Source: an uncultured Eubacteriales bacterium (GTDB lineage: Bacteria > Bacillota > Clostridia > Oscillospirales > Acutalibacteraceae). From it: 34,489 nucleotides of DNA. The notes under the pieces are model-generated. The model made no database searches. It had not been told where the DNA came from and saw nothing but the letters and a program-made list of their open reading frames with translations. Position numbers and translations under genes: made by a program. Shown here piece by piece: positions 8,382 through 17,700 of the stretch. The stretch's first letter is position 1. Each line of letters opens with the position of its first letter. The DNA lies in the NCBI GenBank assembly GCA_900316555.1, contig ONDL01000025.1, forward strand, positions 1 through 34,489. The letters run 5' to 3'.

Positions 8382-9191
8382 TCAGTTGAGCGTTATCCCG
8401 ATGAACACTTCGTCAGGCGGGTTTTCGTTTGTAAGCGGGCGCAGCATTCCGCAGATTTCGCGCTTTGCTCCCGCAAGAAGCGGATTCGCGCCCGTTCCCG
8501 TGATTATATATGTATCTGCTTTGATGGTAGAAAGCAGATTTTTTAATTCTTTTATCTCATTATAAATCGAATAGTAGACGGTTGCCGTCCTTCCCTTCAT
8601 CGAATAGATCGCGAAGGCGTTCTCGGAGCGAGCGGTTTTTACTCCGTACACTCCGTAATAGTCAGAGGCAAATGCCACAAATTCTTTATTCCAAAAAAGA
8701 AAATTATTTTTCAGTGACAGCTTTTGCAGCACGTCGGTGTCGGGAGTACCGCAGCCGGGGTTTTGCGTTTCGCCCAAGTCGGCGCGGGTTAATCTGCGCG
8801 TTCTCGCGGTACACTTTGCGAGATACCCGAGCCTTGAGTAGAAGCGGTACAGCCCCTCGTCGGCAGGAAAAAGAACGGAGAACACGTCTCCCCTGTTTTT
8901 TGCGTCGTCGAGCGCGAAGCGAATCAGTCCGCTCATAACACCGCGGTTACGACAGTCGGGGCGGGTCGCTGCTCCGCAGAGGTAATGCGCCTGCCTGCCG
9001 TTCAAGGTACAGCCGACGAGATAAACGGCGGCTATAAGCTCTCCGTTTTCCGTCGCCTTGTAGGCGTGGGTAAAGCCCATTGTTCTTTCAAAGAATAATT
9101 CTGCAGCTCTTTCATCTTCCTCAAAGCAGGTCAGCCATAGAGCCTTAAGCGCAGGCAGATCGGTCTTGTCGGTTTTTGAGAAGCTCACCAT
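8382..9191 (-). CDS. GNAT-family N-acetyltransferase (Eis-like)
   Basis: A 269-residue protein. The N-terminal half (about 1-130) is a GNAT domain with the acetyl-CoA loop RPDCRNRGVMSGLI, preceded by HYLCGAATRP and followed by LFPADEGLYRFYSRLGYLA. The R.RGV..L pattern resembles Eis-type acetyltransferases, but the chain is shorter than full Eis (about 400 residues) and lacks its complete C-terminal part. The substrate is unknown. Its ATG lies inside the end of the DUF2156 gene (ATGGTGA overlap), so the two are translationally coupled. Confidence 0.8.
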   Translation of the reverse strand: MVSFSKTDKTDLPALKALWLTCFEEDERAAELFFERTMGFTHAYKATENGELIAAVYLVGCTLNGRQAHYLCGAATRPDCRNRGVMSGLIRFALDDAKNRGDVFSVLFPADEGLYRFYSRLGYLAKCTARTRRLTRADLGETQNPGCGTPDTDVLQKLSLKNNFLFWNKEFVAFASDYYGVYGVKTARSENAFAIYSMKGRTATVYYSIYNEIKELKNLLSTIKADTYIITGTGANPLLAGAKREICGMLRPLTNENPPDEVFIGITLN

Positions 9192-10072
9192 TTCGCCACT
9201 CCGTCATATCTGTCGTAGATGATCGCCGGGTGGTAGGACAGCTTTGACTTTCGCAGGCCCTCCAGCCCCAGATCCTCCTCGCGGTTTATATATGTATATG
9301 CGGTCAGCCGCTTAGCGAATTCATTGTTTATCACAGCGTAGCTGCCGTCGTAGGCTGTCAGTGCCTTCTCAAAATTCACATCAAAGCACACGGGCGAAAT
9401 CTCGCTGCCGAGAGTCATCGCTACGGGCTTCCGTTCGACGTAGAGGATAATTCCGCGCATAGCAAACTCAATGAGATTATCCAGAGCCTCGCGGATCACA
9501 TAATACTCAGCGTAACTCTCGCGGTCAATGCCGTTTTCCTCACACCACAGCTCAACCACTGTCATCGCGTCGCCGATGTTTTCTGGCGCTATGCTTTTGA
9601 CCTCTGTGTTGCCAAAGGTGCGGAAGAACTTTGAGATGTGGTTGCGCTTGGAGTGGTATTTCTTCCCCGCGAGGTACGCGAGGTCGTCGGAAAAGTAGAT
9701 ATAATCCTGAGTTGTGTCGCTGCGCTCAAAGACAAAGCGTTCGGGACAGAGCGCTTCAAGCGCGTCGCGCTCCTTTTGGGAGAGGTAGCCGAAGCAGGCT
9801 CTCTCGTTTTTCTCCTTTGCGTCCGCGAAAACCGCATCGACAGCGCCCTTCACGTTCTTGCCCGATGGCAGACAATAGCCCCACACCGAGCCGTTGTCGC
9901 GGAAATAGGCTTTTATCATGGTGTCGTCATAAAAGGCGACCTTGATATCGTACTCGCGCGACCAGAGGTAGGCGGAAACAAAGTTGTACTCCAGTCCGAC
10001 CGCATTGGGGTCTGAATAGTATGATTCGTATTCTTTTATTTTTGACTTTTCGAGGTGTTGAAAATTCAGCAT
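9185..10072 (-). CDS. DUF2156 (LPG-synthase C-terminal-like) protein
   Basis: A 295-residue protein without signal peptide or membrane helices. It matches the DUF2156 pattern: AGKKYHSKRNHISKFF at about 135-150, and YINREEDLGLEGLRKSKLSY near the C-terminus. The fold is a double GNAT related to the catalytic part of MprF, which transfers aminoacyl groups from tRNA to phosphatidylglycerol. This standalone cytosolic form lacks the membrane flippase part, and its acceptor is unknown. Its start overlaps tmk (ATGCTGA) and its end overlaps the GNAT gene. The shared transcript with alaS is noted as a finding. Confidence 0.82.
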   Translation of the reverse strand: MLNFQHLEKSKIKEYESYYSDPNAVGLEYNFVSAYLWSREYDIKVAFYDDTMIKAYFRDNGSVWGYCLPSGKNVKGAVDAVFADAKEKNERACFGYLSQKERDALEALCPERFVFERSDTTQDYIYFSDDLAYLAGKKYHSKRNHISKFFRTFGNTEVKSIAPENIGDAMTVVELWCEENGIDRESYAEYYVIREALDNLIEFAMRGIILYVERKPVAMTLGSEISPVCFDVNFEKALTAYDGSYAVINNEFAKRLTAYTYINREEDLGLEGLRKSKLSYHPAIIYDRYDGVAKW

Positions 10073-10731
10073 AAAATACTCTCAAGCGCCGCTTCAATAT
10101 CGGCGGCGATTTTTTCAATCGGCTTGATATCGCCGTTTTCGCAGCAGTTAATCAGCTGCCAGCCGCAGTTTTCAACGGCGTACAGCGCGCTTTCGCGGCA
10201 GCTCAGAAGAAATCCGAGGTTGCTCTCATGCAAATCCTTCTTGGAGTTGTCGCCGCCGTAGCGCTTTTCCATCAGCTTCTGCGAAACGTCGGGCTCAACG
10301 TCGAGGTAGAGCACCGCATCGGGTCGCGGAAGGCCTAATTTATCGTATTCAAAATCCTCCTGCCACCTGATATAGCTCTCGCGTTCGCTTTCGGGCAGCT
10401 TTGACATCTGGTAGATGATATTCGAGGTTGCGTAGCGGTCACTGAGGAACACTGTATCCTCCTGATAGCCGCGCTTCCAGTCCTTGAGGAAGCCCGCGAT
10501 GCGGTCAACCGCGTAAAACGCCGACGCGGCGTAGGCGTTGACGTCCTCGGGATTGCTTCCGAACTCGCCGCCGAGGTACATTTTAACAAGCGAGGAACTG
10601 GGGCTGTCATAGTCGGGAAACTCGAGCCTTCTGACGTTCATTCCCCTGCTCTGCAGCTTTTCAAACAGCAGCTTTGTCTGGGTAGCCTTGCCGCTGCCGT
10701 CAAGACCCTCTATTACAATAATCTTTCCCAT
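10066..10731 (-). CDS. tmk: Thymidylate kinase (dTMP kinase-like)
   Basis: Phosphorylates dTMP to dTDP in dTTP synthesis. It has 221 residues. The P-loop GLDGSGKAT is at 9-17, followed by a DR motif in LSDRYATSNIIYQ and an adenine/LID region KRYGGDNSKKD. The P-loop has Ala where many dTMP kinases have Thr/Ser after GK, a mild deviation. The position 4 bases after thyX, which makes dTMP, supports the assignment. It may be a divergent paralogue if another tmk exists elsewhere in the genome. Confidence 0.88.
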   Translation of the reverse strand: MGKIIVIEGLDGSGKATQTKLLFEKLQSRGMNVRRLEFPDYDSPSSSLVKMYLGGEFGSNPEDVNAYAASAFYAVDRIAGFLKDWKRGYQEDTVFLSDRYATSNIIYQMSKLPESERESYIRWQEDFEYDKLGLPRPDAVLYLDVEPDVSQKLMEKRYGGDNSKKDLHESNLGFLLSCRESALYAVENCGWQLINCCENGDIKPIEKIAADIEAALESILC

Positions 10732-10735
10732 GCTA

Positions 10736-11539
10736 TCACTTTCTTCCGTATTTTTTACGGACCTCCGCGGTTTTTCCGCAGCACATCGCGCCCTCGGGAC
10801 ATGGTCCGAACAGGCAGGACGGGCCGCAGTTTTTGAACAGGTGCGGAGCTACCTCAAGGCAGCGCAGAAGCATCTGCTCGGCAACCTCGCGGATCTCCCA
10901 CTGTGCGCGGTTGCAGCAGCGGTGCGCGAAGAAGTTATGAAGGCTGCGCGCGTTGAAGGTACATACGATCTTTGTTGTCGAGGCGTTCGGCAGAATGAAC
11001 CTCGCGTCCTCGTTGGCTTTTTTGACGAAGGCGGAATAGCGCTTCTTGTCCGTTTCCCTGAAGTCCACCATGATCTCGGCGTCGGTCCTGCCTGAGTTTT
11101 CGCCCGTATAATCGCGGATATATCCTGCGACAAGCGCGTCGCGGATCTCGCGGTACGCCTCGCTCTGCATGGAGATGACCTTCTCGTACGCGGCGAGAGC
11201 CTTCTCGTTTTCGGCGATTGCGGGCGGTGTTACAAAGTCAAACTTTGTGCCGTCGACATAGCGCTGTGACTGCTGGCTGTAGGAAGCAATGCGGTGCCGA
11301 ACAAGCTGGTGTGAACAGGCGCGCGAAATACCCTCGATTCCGAAGGTGAAGGACGCGTGCTCAATCGGGCTGGCGTGACCGAGGTCTGAAAGCATATCAA
11401 TAAACGCCGCGGTCTTTTCTTCGGTGAGTCCGTCGCGGATATCCTCGATACCCGACGGTGAGTAGCAGAGCTTTGCCGCCATCGCGACGGTCTGCTCGGG
11501 ATTTGGCGTGTAGTTGAGCAAGGTAACCTTGACAGCCAT
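10736..11539 (-). CDS. thyX: Flavin-dependent thymidylate synthase ThyX
   Basis: Makes dTMP from dUMP with methylene-THF and FAD/NADPH. The ThyX signature RHRIASYSQQSQR fits RHRxxSxxxxSxR exactly (residues 81-93 from the chosen start). The C-terminus extends into a cysteine-rich tail (CGPSCLFGPCPEGAMCCGK) that looks able to bind metal or form disulfides. An earlier ATG at 11545 sits 1-2 bases from GGAGG; the ATG at 11539 has the right 7-base spacing, so the product is 267 residues. It is the first gene of the nine-gene minus-strand run and has its own strong promoter. Confidence 0.96.
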   Translation of the reverse strand: MAVKVTLLNYTPNPEQTVAMAAKLCYSPSGIEDIRDGLTEEKTAAFIDMLSDLGHASPIEHASFTFGIEGISRACSHQLVRHRIASYSQQSQRYVDGTKFDFVTPPAIAENEKALAAYEKVISMQSEAYREIRDALVAGYIRDYTGENSGRTDAEIMVDFRETDKKRYSAFVKKANEDARFILPNASTTKIVCTFNARSLHNFFAHRCCNRAQWEIREVAEQMLLRCLEVAPHLFKNCGPSCLFGPCPEGAMCCGKTAEVRKKYGRK

Positions 11540-11592
11540 CTTCATTCCTCCGTATCACATACTTATACTGATTATATCACATAATTATTGAT

Positions 11593-11621
11593 ATTATAAC
11601 ATTTTACCTCAGCCTTTTCAA
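11593..11621 (-). promoter_or_regulatory. Promoter of the thyX operon
   Basis: On the minus strand -35 TTGAAA (11621-11616) and -10 TATAAT (11598-11593) are 17 bases apart, about 50 bases before the thyX start. As the genes from thyX to alaS are separated by under 40 bases or overlap, this could drive the whole run. Position 11622-11694 holds no gene or further signal that I can support. Confidence 0.85.
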
Positions 11622-11694
11622 TAGGTTGGAAATAAAATTTAGCGGCGCGCGCACTTCCATTATTAGGCAAAAAGCGCCTTTTTCCGCAAAAACA

Positions 11695-11723
11695 AAAAGA
11701 GACAGCGCAAAGCCGTCTCTTTT
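11695..11723 (-). terminator. Terminator of the amino-acid ABC operon
   Basis: A 12-bp stem with one G-U pair (11695-11706/11712-11723; core GAGAC/GTCTC) and a 5-nt loop, with a T-rich run following on the minus strand. It lies 13 bases past the stop of the ATPase gene. Confidence 0.85.
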
Positions 11724-11736
11724 GATACAAATAAAT

Positions 11737-12540
11737 TTAATCTCCAAACTGATTGAAGCGAGCCAGAAATTCGCGGGTTCTCGCACTTTTCGGATTGTCG
11801 ATGACCTCCTGCGGAGTGCCCTCTTCCTCAATCAGACCGCCGTCCATGAAGATTATGCGGTCGGCGACGTCGTGGGCAAAGCCGATTTCGTGGGTAACAA
11901 CGATCATCGTGCTGTCAGAGCTCTTGAGTCCCTTGATTACGTTGAGAACCTCGCCCGTCAGCTCGGGGTCGAGCGCCGAGGTAGGCTCGTCAAAACAGAG
12001 AATGTCGGGGTCAAGCGCGAGCGCGCGGGCAATCGCCACACGCTGCTGCTGTCCGCCGCTGAGGTCGCAGGGATATGAGTTGCGCTTCTCGTACAAACCG
12101 ACCCTTTTGAGCAGGCTTTCCGCCTCCTCGCGTATCGCCTGCTGAGCCTGCTTCATATTTTTCGCTCCCTTGTAGGAGCCGTTTTCGCGGAGCTGCTCCT
12201 TCGCCATAAGCGTCGGCGCCAGAGTTATGTTCTCGATGACCTTGTACTGCGGAAACAGATTGAAGTTCTGGAACACCAGTCCGAAGTGCAGGCGCTTGCG
12301 GCGGATATCGAGGTCGCTCTTAGCCACCTCTCCGTCACTGTCAAACAGCACCTCGTCCCCTACGGAGATCTTGCCCTTCTGAGGGGTTTCGAGGAAGTTC
12401 AGGCAGCGCAGGAGCGTTGTTTTGCCCGAACCCGAGGAACCGATGATCGCGAGAACCTCTCCCTTGTTGAGAGAGAAGCTGATATCCTTGAGAACCTCGT
12501 TCTTGCCGAAGCTCTTGCCGATATTTTCAACCTTAAGCAT
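11737..12540 (-). CDS. Polar amino-acid ABC transporter ATP-binding protein (GlnQ-type)
   Basis: The ATPase that energises the neighbouring permease. It has 267 residues. Walker A is GSSGSGKTT (35-43), the Q-loop is in FGLVFQNFNLFPQ, the signature is LSGGQQQR, Walker B is ILCFDEPTSALD, and the switch His is in VVTHEIGF. It belongs to the PAAT (GlnQ/HisP) group by overall pattern. A slightly long insertion (ENGSYKGAKNMKQAQQA) precedes the helical-domain motif, as seen in clostridial members. It is last in a three-gene importer operon, 12 bases after the permease. Confidence 0.92.
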   Translation of the reverse strand: MLKVENIGKSFGKNEVLKDISFSLNKGEVLAIIGSSGSGKTTLLRCLNFLETPQKGKISVGDEVLFDSDGEVAKSDLDIRRKRLHFGLVFQNFNLFPQYKVIENITLAPTLMAKEQLRENGSYKGAKNMKQAQQAIREEAESLLKRVGLYEKRNSYPCDLSGGQQQRVAIARALALDPDILCFDEPTSALDPELTGEVLNVIKGLKSSDSTMIVVTHEIGFAHDVADRIIFMDGGLIEEEGTPQEVIDNPKSARTREFLARFNQFGD

Positions 12541-12552
12541 AGCGACCCCTCC

Positions 12553-13197
12553 TTAACCCTTGTAGTAGCTGAGCTTTTTCTCGATGAAGGAGAAAAGCAG
12601 AGTGAGCGCGCCGTTGAAAATCAGGAAGAACACGCCTGTGTAGAAGAGCGGCCAGATCAAGCCCTGCATTGTGAAGCGCTCGGCTGCCTTGAGCATTTCG
12701 GGCACCATGATTACACGCGCAAGCGAGGTGTCCTTGACGAGGGTGATGATCTCGTTGCTCATCGGAGCTACAATGCGCTTTACGACCTGCATGAGAACGA
12801 TCTTGAAGAAAATCTGGCTTTTCTTCATGCCGAGCACCTGTCCCGCCTCGTACTGTCCCTTCGGGATTGATTCGATGCCGCCGCGGAAAATCTCTGAGAA
12901 ATACGCCGCGTAGTTGATGACAAAGGCGATGATCGCAGCTGTCATGCGGTCAAAAGAGACTCCCCACACGAGCGAGGGAATATAGAATACGACGAAGAGC
13001 TGCAGCATCAGCGGTGTGCCGCGGATAATCCACACAAAGGTCTTGACCAGACCCTTGAGCGGAAGAAATTTTGACATTGACCCGAACGAGATAATAAGTC
13101 CGAGCGGAATCGCCATCAGAAGCGTTAAGCCGAAGATGGTACAGTTCTGACCGAAGCCGTTCAGCAGGTCAAGAGTTACGTTTAAAAACTGATCCAT
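12553..13197 (-). CDS. Polar amino-acid ABC transporter permease
   Basis: A 214-residue integral membrane protein of the HisM/GlnP family. Several hydrophobic helices are visible, such as FGLTLLMAIPLGLIISF and the C-terminal GVFFLIFNGALTLLFSFI. The family motif RGTPLMLQLF follows, and the coupling-helix EAA loop reads YEAGQVLGMKKSQIFFKIVLMQ. A single permease gene suggests a homodimer. The start codon overlaps the stop of the binding-protein gene (TAATG). Confidence 0.92.
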   Translation of the reverse strand: MDQFLNVTLDLLNGFGQNCTIFGLTLLMAIPLGLIISFGSMSKFLPLKGLVKTFVWIIRGTPLMLQLFVVFYIPSLVWGVSFDRMTAAIIAFVINYAAYFSEIFRGGIESIPKGQYEAGQVLGMKKSQIFFKIVLMQVVKRIVAPMSNEIITLVKDTSLARVIMVPEMLKAAERFTMQGLIWPLFYTGVFFLIFNGALTLLFSFIEKKLSYYKG

Positions 13198-14063
13198 TAT
13201 TCTGCGTTGGCGTTGATCTTGGGAATCTGCTCCTCAAGGTTGTATTTCTTCGCGATCTCCTGGAGCTTGCCGTCGTTATAGAGCTTCACGATAGTGTCGC
13301 TGACCTTCTGGCTTGCGTCGCTGCCCTTTCTGAACGCGATGCCGTATACCTCGGGAGAGAAATCCTGACCCTCAACCATCTTGAGGTCTGAGTAGTCAGA
13401 ACCCGCGCGGAGTGTGCCGATGGTCATAACGTAGTCGATGATAGCAATGTCAGATGTGCCGGACTTTACCTCGAGGAGGCACTTAGCCTGTGAATCCGCG
13501 GGAGTGTAGGTCGCTTCCTTGAAGAAGTCCTCGCCCTTTGCAACCTCTTCGCCTGCGGAACCTGCCTCGGCAACGACCTTGGCGCCCTTTACGTCCTCTG
13601 CGGTCTTGTACTTATCGGCGTTCTCAGCCTTTACAACCATTACCTGCTTGTTGGACATATAGGGCAGGGTAATGCTCATATTGGCTTCTCTCTCGGCAGT
13701 GATGGTGAGGCCGTTCCAGATGCAGTCGATCGTCTTAGCGTTGAGCTCGATCTCCTTGGAATCCCACTCGATCTCCTGGAACTTGGGCTCTACGCCGAGC
13801 TCCTTGCAAACAGCGGTAGCGAAGTCGGTCTCGAAGCCTGTGAGCTTGCCGTCCTCACCGATGTAGTTCATCGGCTCAAAGTATGTGATACCGATTGTCA
13901 TCTCACCCTTGCCGGAGATGTAATCCCAGTCGCCGTCAGCAGTGGCAGCGGTAGTAGCAGCGGCGTCGGACGCAGCTGAGCTTGTGTCATTTTTTGCGGA
14001 ACAGCCGACGAGAGCGGCAGCAGCCATCGCACCGGCCATGAGAAATGCAAGTGTCTTTTTCAT
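13197..14063 (-). CDS. Amino-acid ABC transporter substrate-binding lipoprotein
   Basis: A 288-residue lipoprotein with signal peptide and lipobox LVGC (Cys21), a Ser/Ala/Thr spacer, then a family-3 solute-binding domain: MTIGITYFEPMNYIG, LTGFETDFATAVCKELG, IDCIWNGLTITAERE. It captures amino acids outside the membrane and feeds the downstream permease. The exact amino acid cannot be read from sequence. The start follows GGAGG at a good spacing. Confidence 0.92.
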   Translation of the reverse strand: MKKTLAFLMAGAMAAAALVGCSAKNDTSSAASDAAATTAATADGDWDYISGKGEMTIGITYFEPMNYIGEDGKLTGFETDFATAVCKELGVEPKFQEIEWDSKEIELNAKTIDCIWNGLTITAEREANMSITLPYMSNKQVMVVKAENADKYKTAEDVKGAKVVAEAGSAGEEVAKGEDFFKEATYTPADSQAKCLLEVKSGTSDIAIIDYVMTIGTLRAGSDYSDLKMVEGQDFSPEVYGIAFRKGSDASQKVSDTIVKLYNDGKLQEIAKKYNLEEQIPKINANAE

Positions 14064-14108
14064 AATTTTTCCTCCAATATTTAATTTGATTAAAAATCAT
14101 ACCTTAAT

Positions 14109-14137
14109 ATTATATAGTAACAATTTATCAAAGTAAA
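14109..14137 (-). promoter_or_regulatory. Promoter of the amino-acid ABC operon
   Basis: On the minus strand -10 TATAAT (14114-14109) is preceded at 17 bases by a weak -35 TTTACT (14137-14132), about 50 bases before the binding-protein start. Confidence 0.65.
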
Positions 14138-14207
14138 GTGTTTTGGAGAAAATTTTTGAAAAATTTTCATAAACTCCTCATTTTTTATTGATATAAACGC
14201 CAAAATC

Positions 14208-14232
14208 GGCGCCTACCGCCCGGGTAGACGCC
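14208..14232 (-). terminator. Terminator of the amylase gene
   Basis: A 10-bp stem with one G-U pair, GGCGCCTACC/GGTAGACGCC (14208-14217/14223-14232), 5-nt loop, followed on the minus strand by GATTTTGGCG. The T-run is short, so termination may be moderate. It lies 36 bases past the stop at 14269, which supports 14269 as the original end of the gene. Confidence 0.65.
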
Positions 14233-14268
14233 GCATATTGGATGCGTTTTGTTCAGTTATTCAAATGA

Positions 14269-14711
14269 TTACCAGGTGCCGACATTATGCTTGCCGTTGC
14301 TCTCACCTGCGTCAAAGTAATTTGTGCTCTGGCTGTTGGTGTTGATATCAACAGTCTGCTTGCTTCCGTTCTGGAAGATGACCATGTTGTAAATTGAGGG
14401 AATGTCGATGACGTAAACAGACTGACCGTAGCCATTGTCCTGCTGCTCAACATTCATTGTGGGAGCGCTGTTCCACTCAACAGGGGTGTTACCCTCTGCC
14501 CAGTAATACGCTCTCATGGTGCCGCCCCAATTACAGGAGAATTTGACGGTATAGGTGTCAGAACCGCCGCCACCGCTGATATCGGTACCCCAGGGAAGTG
14601 CGTTGTAGAGGGTCTTGCCGTCCTTTTCGGTGGTGTAGCTGCTGTTTACGAACCAGCCTTCCGCTGAGAAATCGGTTACGTCGGTTGTCTGGGGACCGTT
14701 CGCCTGCGGTG
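14269..14711 (-). pseudogene. Frameshifted C-terminal part of the amylase: rest of CBM26 no. 2 plus CBM26 no. 3
   Basis: In the +1 frame relative to the amylase, coding potential resumes near 14711 with ANGPQTTDV, which completes the starch-binding module interrupted upstream. It continues through a Gly-rich linker (DISGGGGSD) into another complete CBM26-like module: TYTVKFSCNWGG, MRAYYWAEG, MNVEQQDNGYGQSVYVIDIP, VIFQNGSKQTVDI. It stops at 14269, shortly before a terminator. Together with the main frame this would give about 1,555 residues. An ATG exists in this frame at 14772, but it lies inside the other frame and has no sensible N-terminus, so I do not consider it a separate gene. Confidence 0.8.
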
Positions 14712-17700
14712 AATACGATGCCTGCAGCGCCTTCGGGAATGGTTGCGGAGTAGTTGTGTACGCCGGGATCATAGCCGTTTTCGCCGATGTCAGTCATCTG
14801 GATTCCCGGCCACTCGGAGGAGGAAGCGCCGTCTGTCCAATAGTGTACATATACGCTTGACCAGCCGAGGTTGTTTGTGAACTTCACGGTGAAATCATCA
14901 GGAACCGGATCTGTCGGAGGCTCTGTGGGAGGCTCTGTTGTAGGAGCCGTGGTAGGAGCCTGAGTTGTAGGAGCCGTGGTAGGAGCCTGAGTTGTAGGAG
15001 CCTGAGTTGTAGGAGCCTGTGTGGGCGCCTGTGTTGTAGGAGCCTGTGTTGTGGGAGCCGCTGTTGTGGGCTGCACATCGTCGGGCTTCTGCTGCTTGGT
15101 GTTGTCAAAGGTACCTGCGTATACAGCTGTCGCGGTATCGGAAGGCAGGTAGCTGATATCGGAGCGTACGATCTTGGAATCGTTAATAAAGTAGTACTGC
15201 GGATTGGAGTCATCCTTGAGCTGCAGATACTCTACGTCAAGATTTACGGTTGTCTCCCCTGTCATGCCCCTTACGGGATTGAAGGTTACGGATACGAACG
15301 GAACTCTTCCGCCGGTTTCGCCGGAAAGGTCAAAGCCATCAAGGTCAGCTCCGTTGCACTTGATTCCGCCGCCGGGCATAGTGTCAACGTCGATATTATT
15401 GACGGTTGACTCGCCGTTGGTCGCGCGGAAAATAAGATATTTCTTACCGTTTCTGTTAACACCGTCTGTATTGTCAAAGGTGAGGTACTTCTTGTCATAC
15501 GACATTGTCCACTGACCGTTGATCATAGAGGCGTCCTTAATATTGATCCAGTACGTAACGGTAATCTGGTTTGCGACGGGATCGAATGTGGTTGTCGCCT
15601 GCGGGAAAATATTTGATGTTGCCTTTACACTGAGGCTGCCGGGGTAAGGAGCAGCCGTTGTGGGAGCCTCTGTGGGCTGGGGAGTAGTAACATCAGGTGT
15701 CTGCTGCTTGCTGTTATCAAATGTACCTGCGTATACAGCTGTCGCGGTATCGGAAGGCAGATAATTGATGTCGGGGCGTACGATCTTGGAGTCGTTGATA
15801 AAGTAGAACTGCTTGCCCTGATCATCTCCGAGCTGCATGACAATAACGTCAAGATTTACGGTAGTGCTGCCCTCAGCGCCCTCTACGGGATTGAAGGTAA
15901 CGGTTACAAACGGTACTCTTCCGCCGTCTTCTGTAGTGAGGTCATAGCCGGAGAGGTCGGAAGCGTTGCCAAGGATACCGCCGTTGGGCATTGACTCGGG
16001 CTCAAAGTTGATAACGGGAGAATTGCCGTCGTCGGTTGCGGGGAATACCGCCGGAACCTTTTTGTTGTTTTTGCCGGTCTTGAAATTCACACCATCGGAC
16101 ATGTCGACTGTCAGATAATTCTTATCATAGGAGAGCGCCCACTGAGCGTTAACCATGGGGTACTCCTTGATATTAATCCAATAGGTAACGGTAATCTGGT
16201 TTGCGATGGGATCGAATTTTGTTGTCGCCTGCGGGAAGATATTGGACTTTGCCGTTACCGTCAGCGACTTGCCGGTCGTCGCAGGCTCAGTAGGGTTTGC
16301 CGTTGTAGGCTGTGTGGGTCTGGGAACTGCGTAGGGTTCGCCAACCTTAGCGTGCTTTTCATACTTAGCTATGTAGAGCTGAATGTAGGTAGCGTCGGTG
16401 ATATTGACTTCGTTGTTGCCGTCAACATCAGCCATAAGAAGATCAAGTCCGGTGAGCTTTCTCGAGTTCGCGACATGAAGCTGTACGAAAGAAACGTCCT
16501 TGATGTCAATGACGCCGTCGCCTGTTACGTCGCCGTAATATCTGATGATCTCGGGCTCAGGCTCGGTTGTGGGAGCCTGGGTTGTAGGAGCCTGAGTGGG
16601 CTTCGCTGTTGTAGGAGCCTGAGTGGGCTTCGCTGTTGTGGGAGCCTGAGTTGGCTTCGCTGTTGTGGGAGCCGCAGTTGTAGGAGGCTGTGTTGTTGTG
16701 GGCGGCTGGGTTGTTGTGGGAGGCTGTGTGGTTGTGGGAGCCTGGGTTGTGGGAGCCGCAGTTGTAGCCTCATATCCCTTTGTTACTACCGTAGCGGGAA
16801 TGTCAACGCTTGAAGGCTTCCTGGTGGAAGTGGTCATTGAGTTACCGTTTGTTACGGCATATTCCCATGACTGACCGTTTACCTTCGGCTTCTTGCTCTG
16901 GGCAGTACCGTCCGCGGGATACTGAACAGTCTGGTTTGTGGAGGTAGAAATACCGTTGATGATGAAGTATGCGTTGCTGGACTTTGTGAGGTCAAAGTTG
17001 CTGACCTGACCGTTGAGGTAGCTGGTGGTGGGAACCTCATAGTACCACATCTTCTGGGTCTCATCATAGGTCATACCATCGCCGGGCCATGCAACAGCGT
17101 TGACGTAGGTCTTGCCCTTTTCGGTGTCCTCATCGTAGATATATACGTTGAAGGGAGCCTTCCAGGTTTTTTTATTGGCTGCGTTCAGCCAGATATAAAT
17201 GCCCGAGCCTGTATCCTGTTCCTTCTTGTACTTGTATACGTTGGTCTCGGTCACGCCGTTCTTGTCTGTAGCCTTGAGGGTGAGAGTGATTGTGTCGCCG
17301 TAGTTATAGTCGGAACCGATCTTGATAGCGGTGCCGTTTGCAAAACTTACGGGGCTGGAATCGTCGAGGCAGTAGGTAGCGCTTACAGCGTTCTCGTAGG
17401 CGAGCTTAACGGTGATGGTCTCGCCCTTGAAGGTGCAGCTTTCAACGGAGCTTGTTGCCTTCGGAGTGGTCTGACCCTGGTAAACTACCGCTACGCCTGT
17501 GGAACCGATTGAACCGGAAACGGTGCCGTTCGAAACGGTGAAGGTGTTACCGGAAACCATATCGGTGTAGGTGCCGTTAGCCATACCGGTGTTTGCAACG
17601 CTGACGGTGGTAGAGGTGCCGCTTACGTTGGAGAGAACGATACCCTTGCCGCCTCTCTGTACATAAGCGATGCTGCCCGAGGATCCGAGCTTCTCGCTCT

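Noticed and set aside
14690..14716. Programmed ribosomal frameshift in the amylase
   Set aside because: No slippery heptamer, no stop codon just downstream, and no clear stimulatory structure; error or mutation is more likely.
16553..16774. CRISPR-like or satellite array
   Set aside because: The units are short, imperfect and without spacers; they encode the Pro/Thr linker of the amylase in frame.
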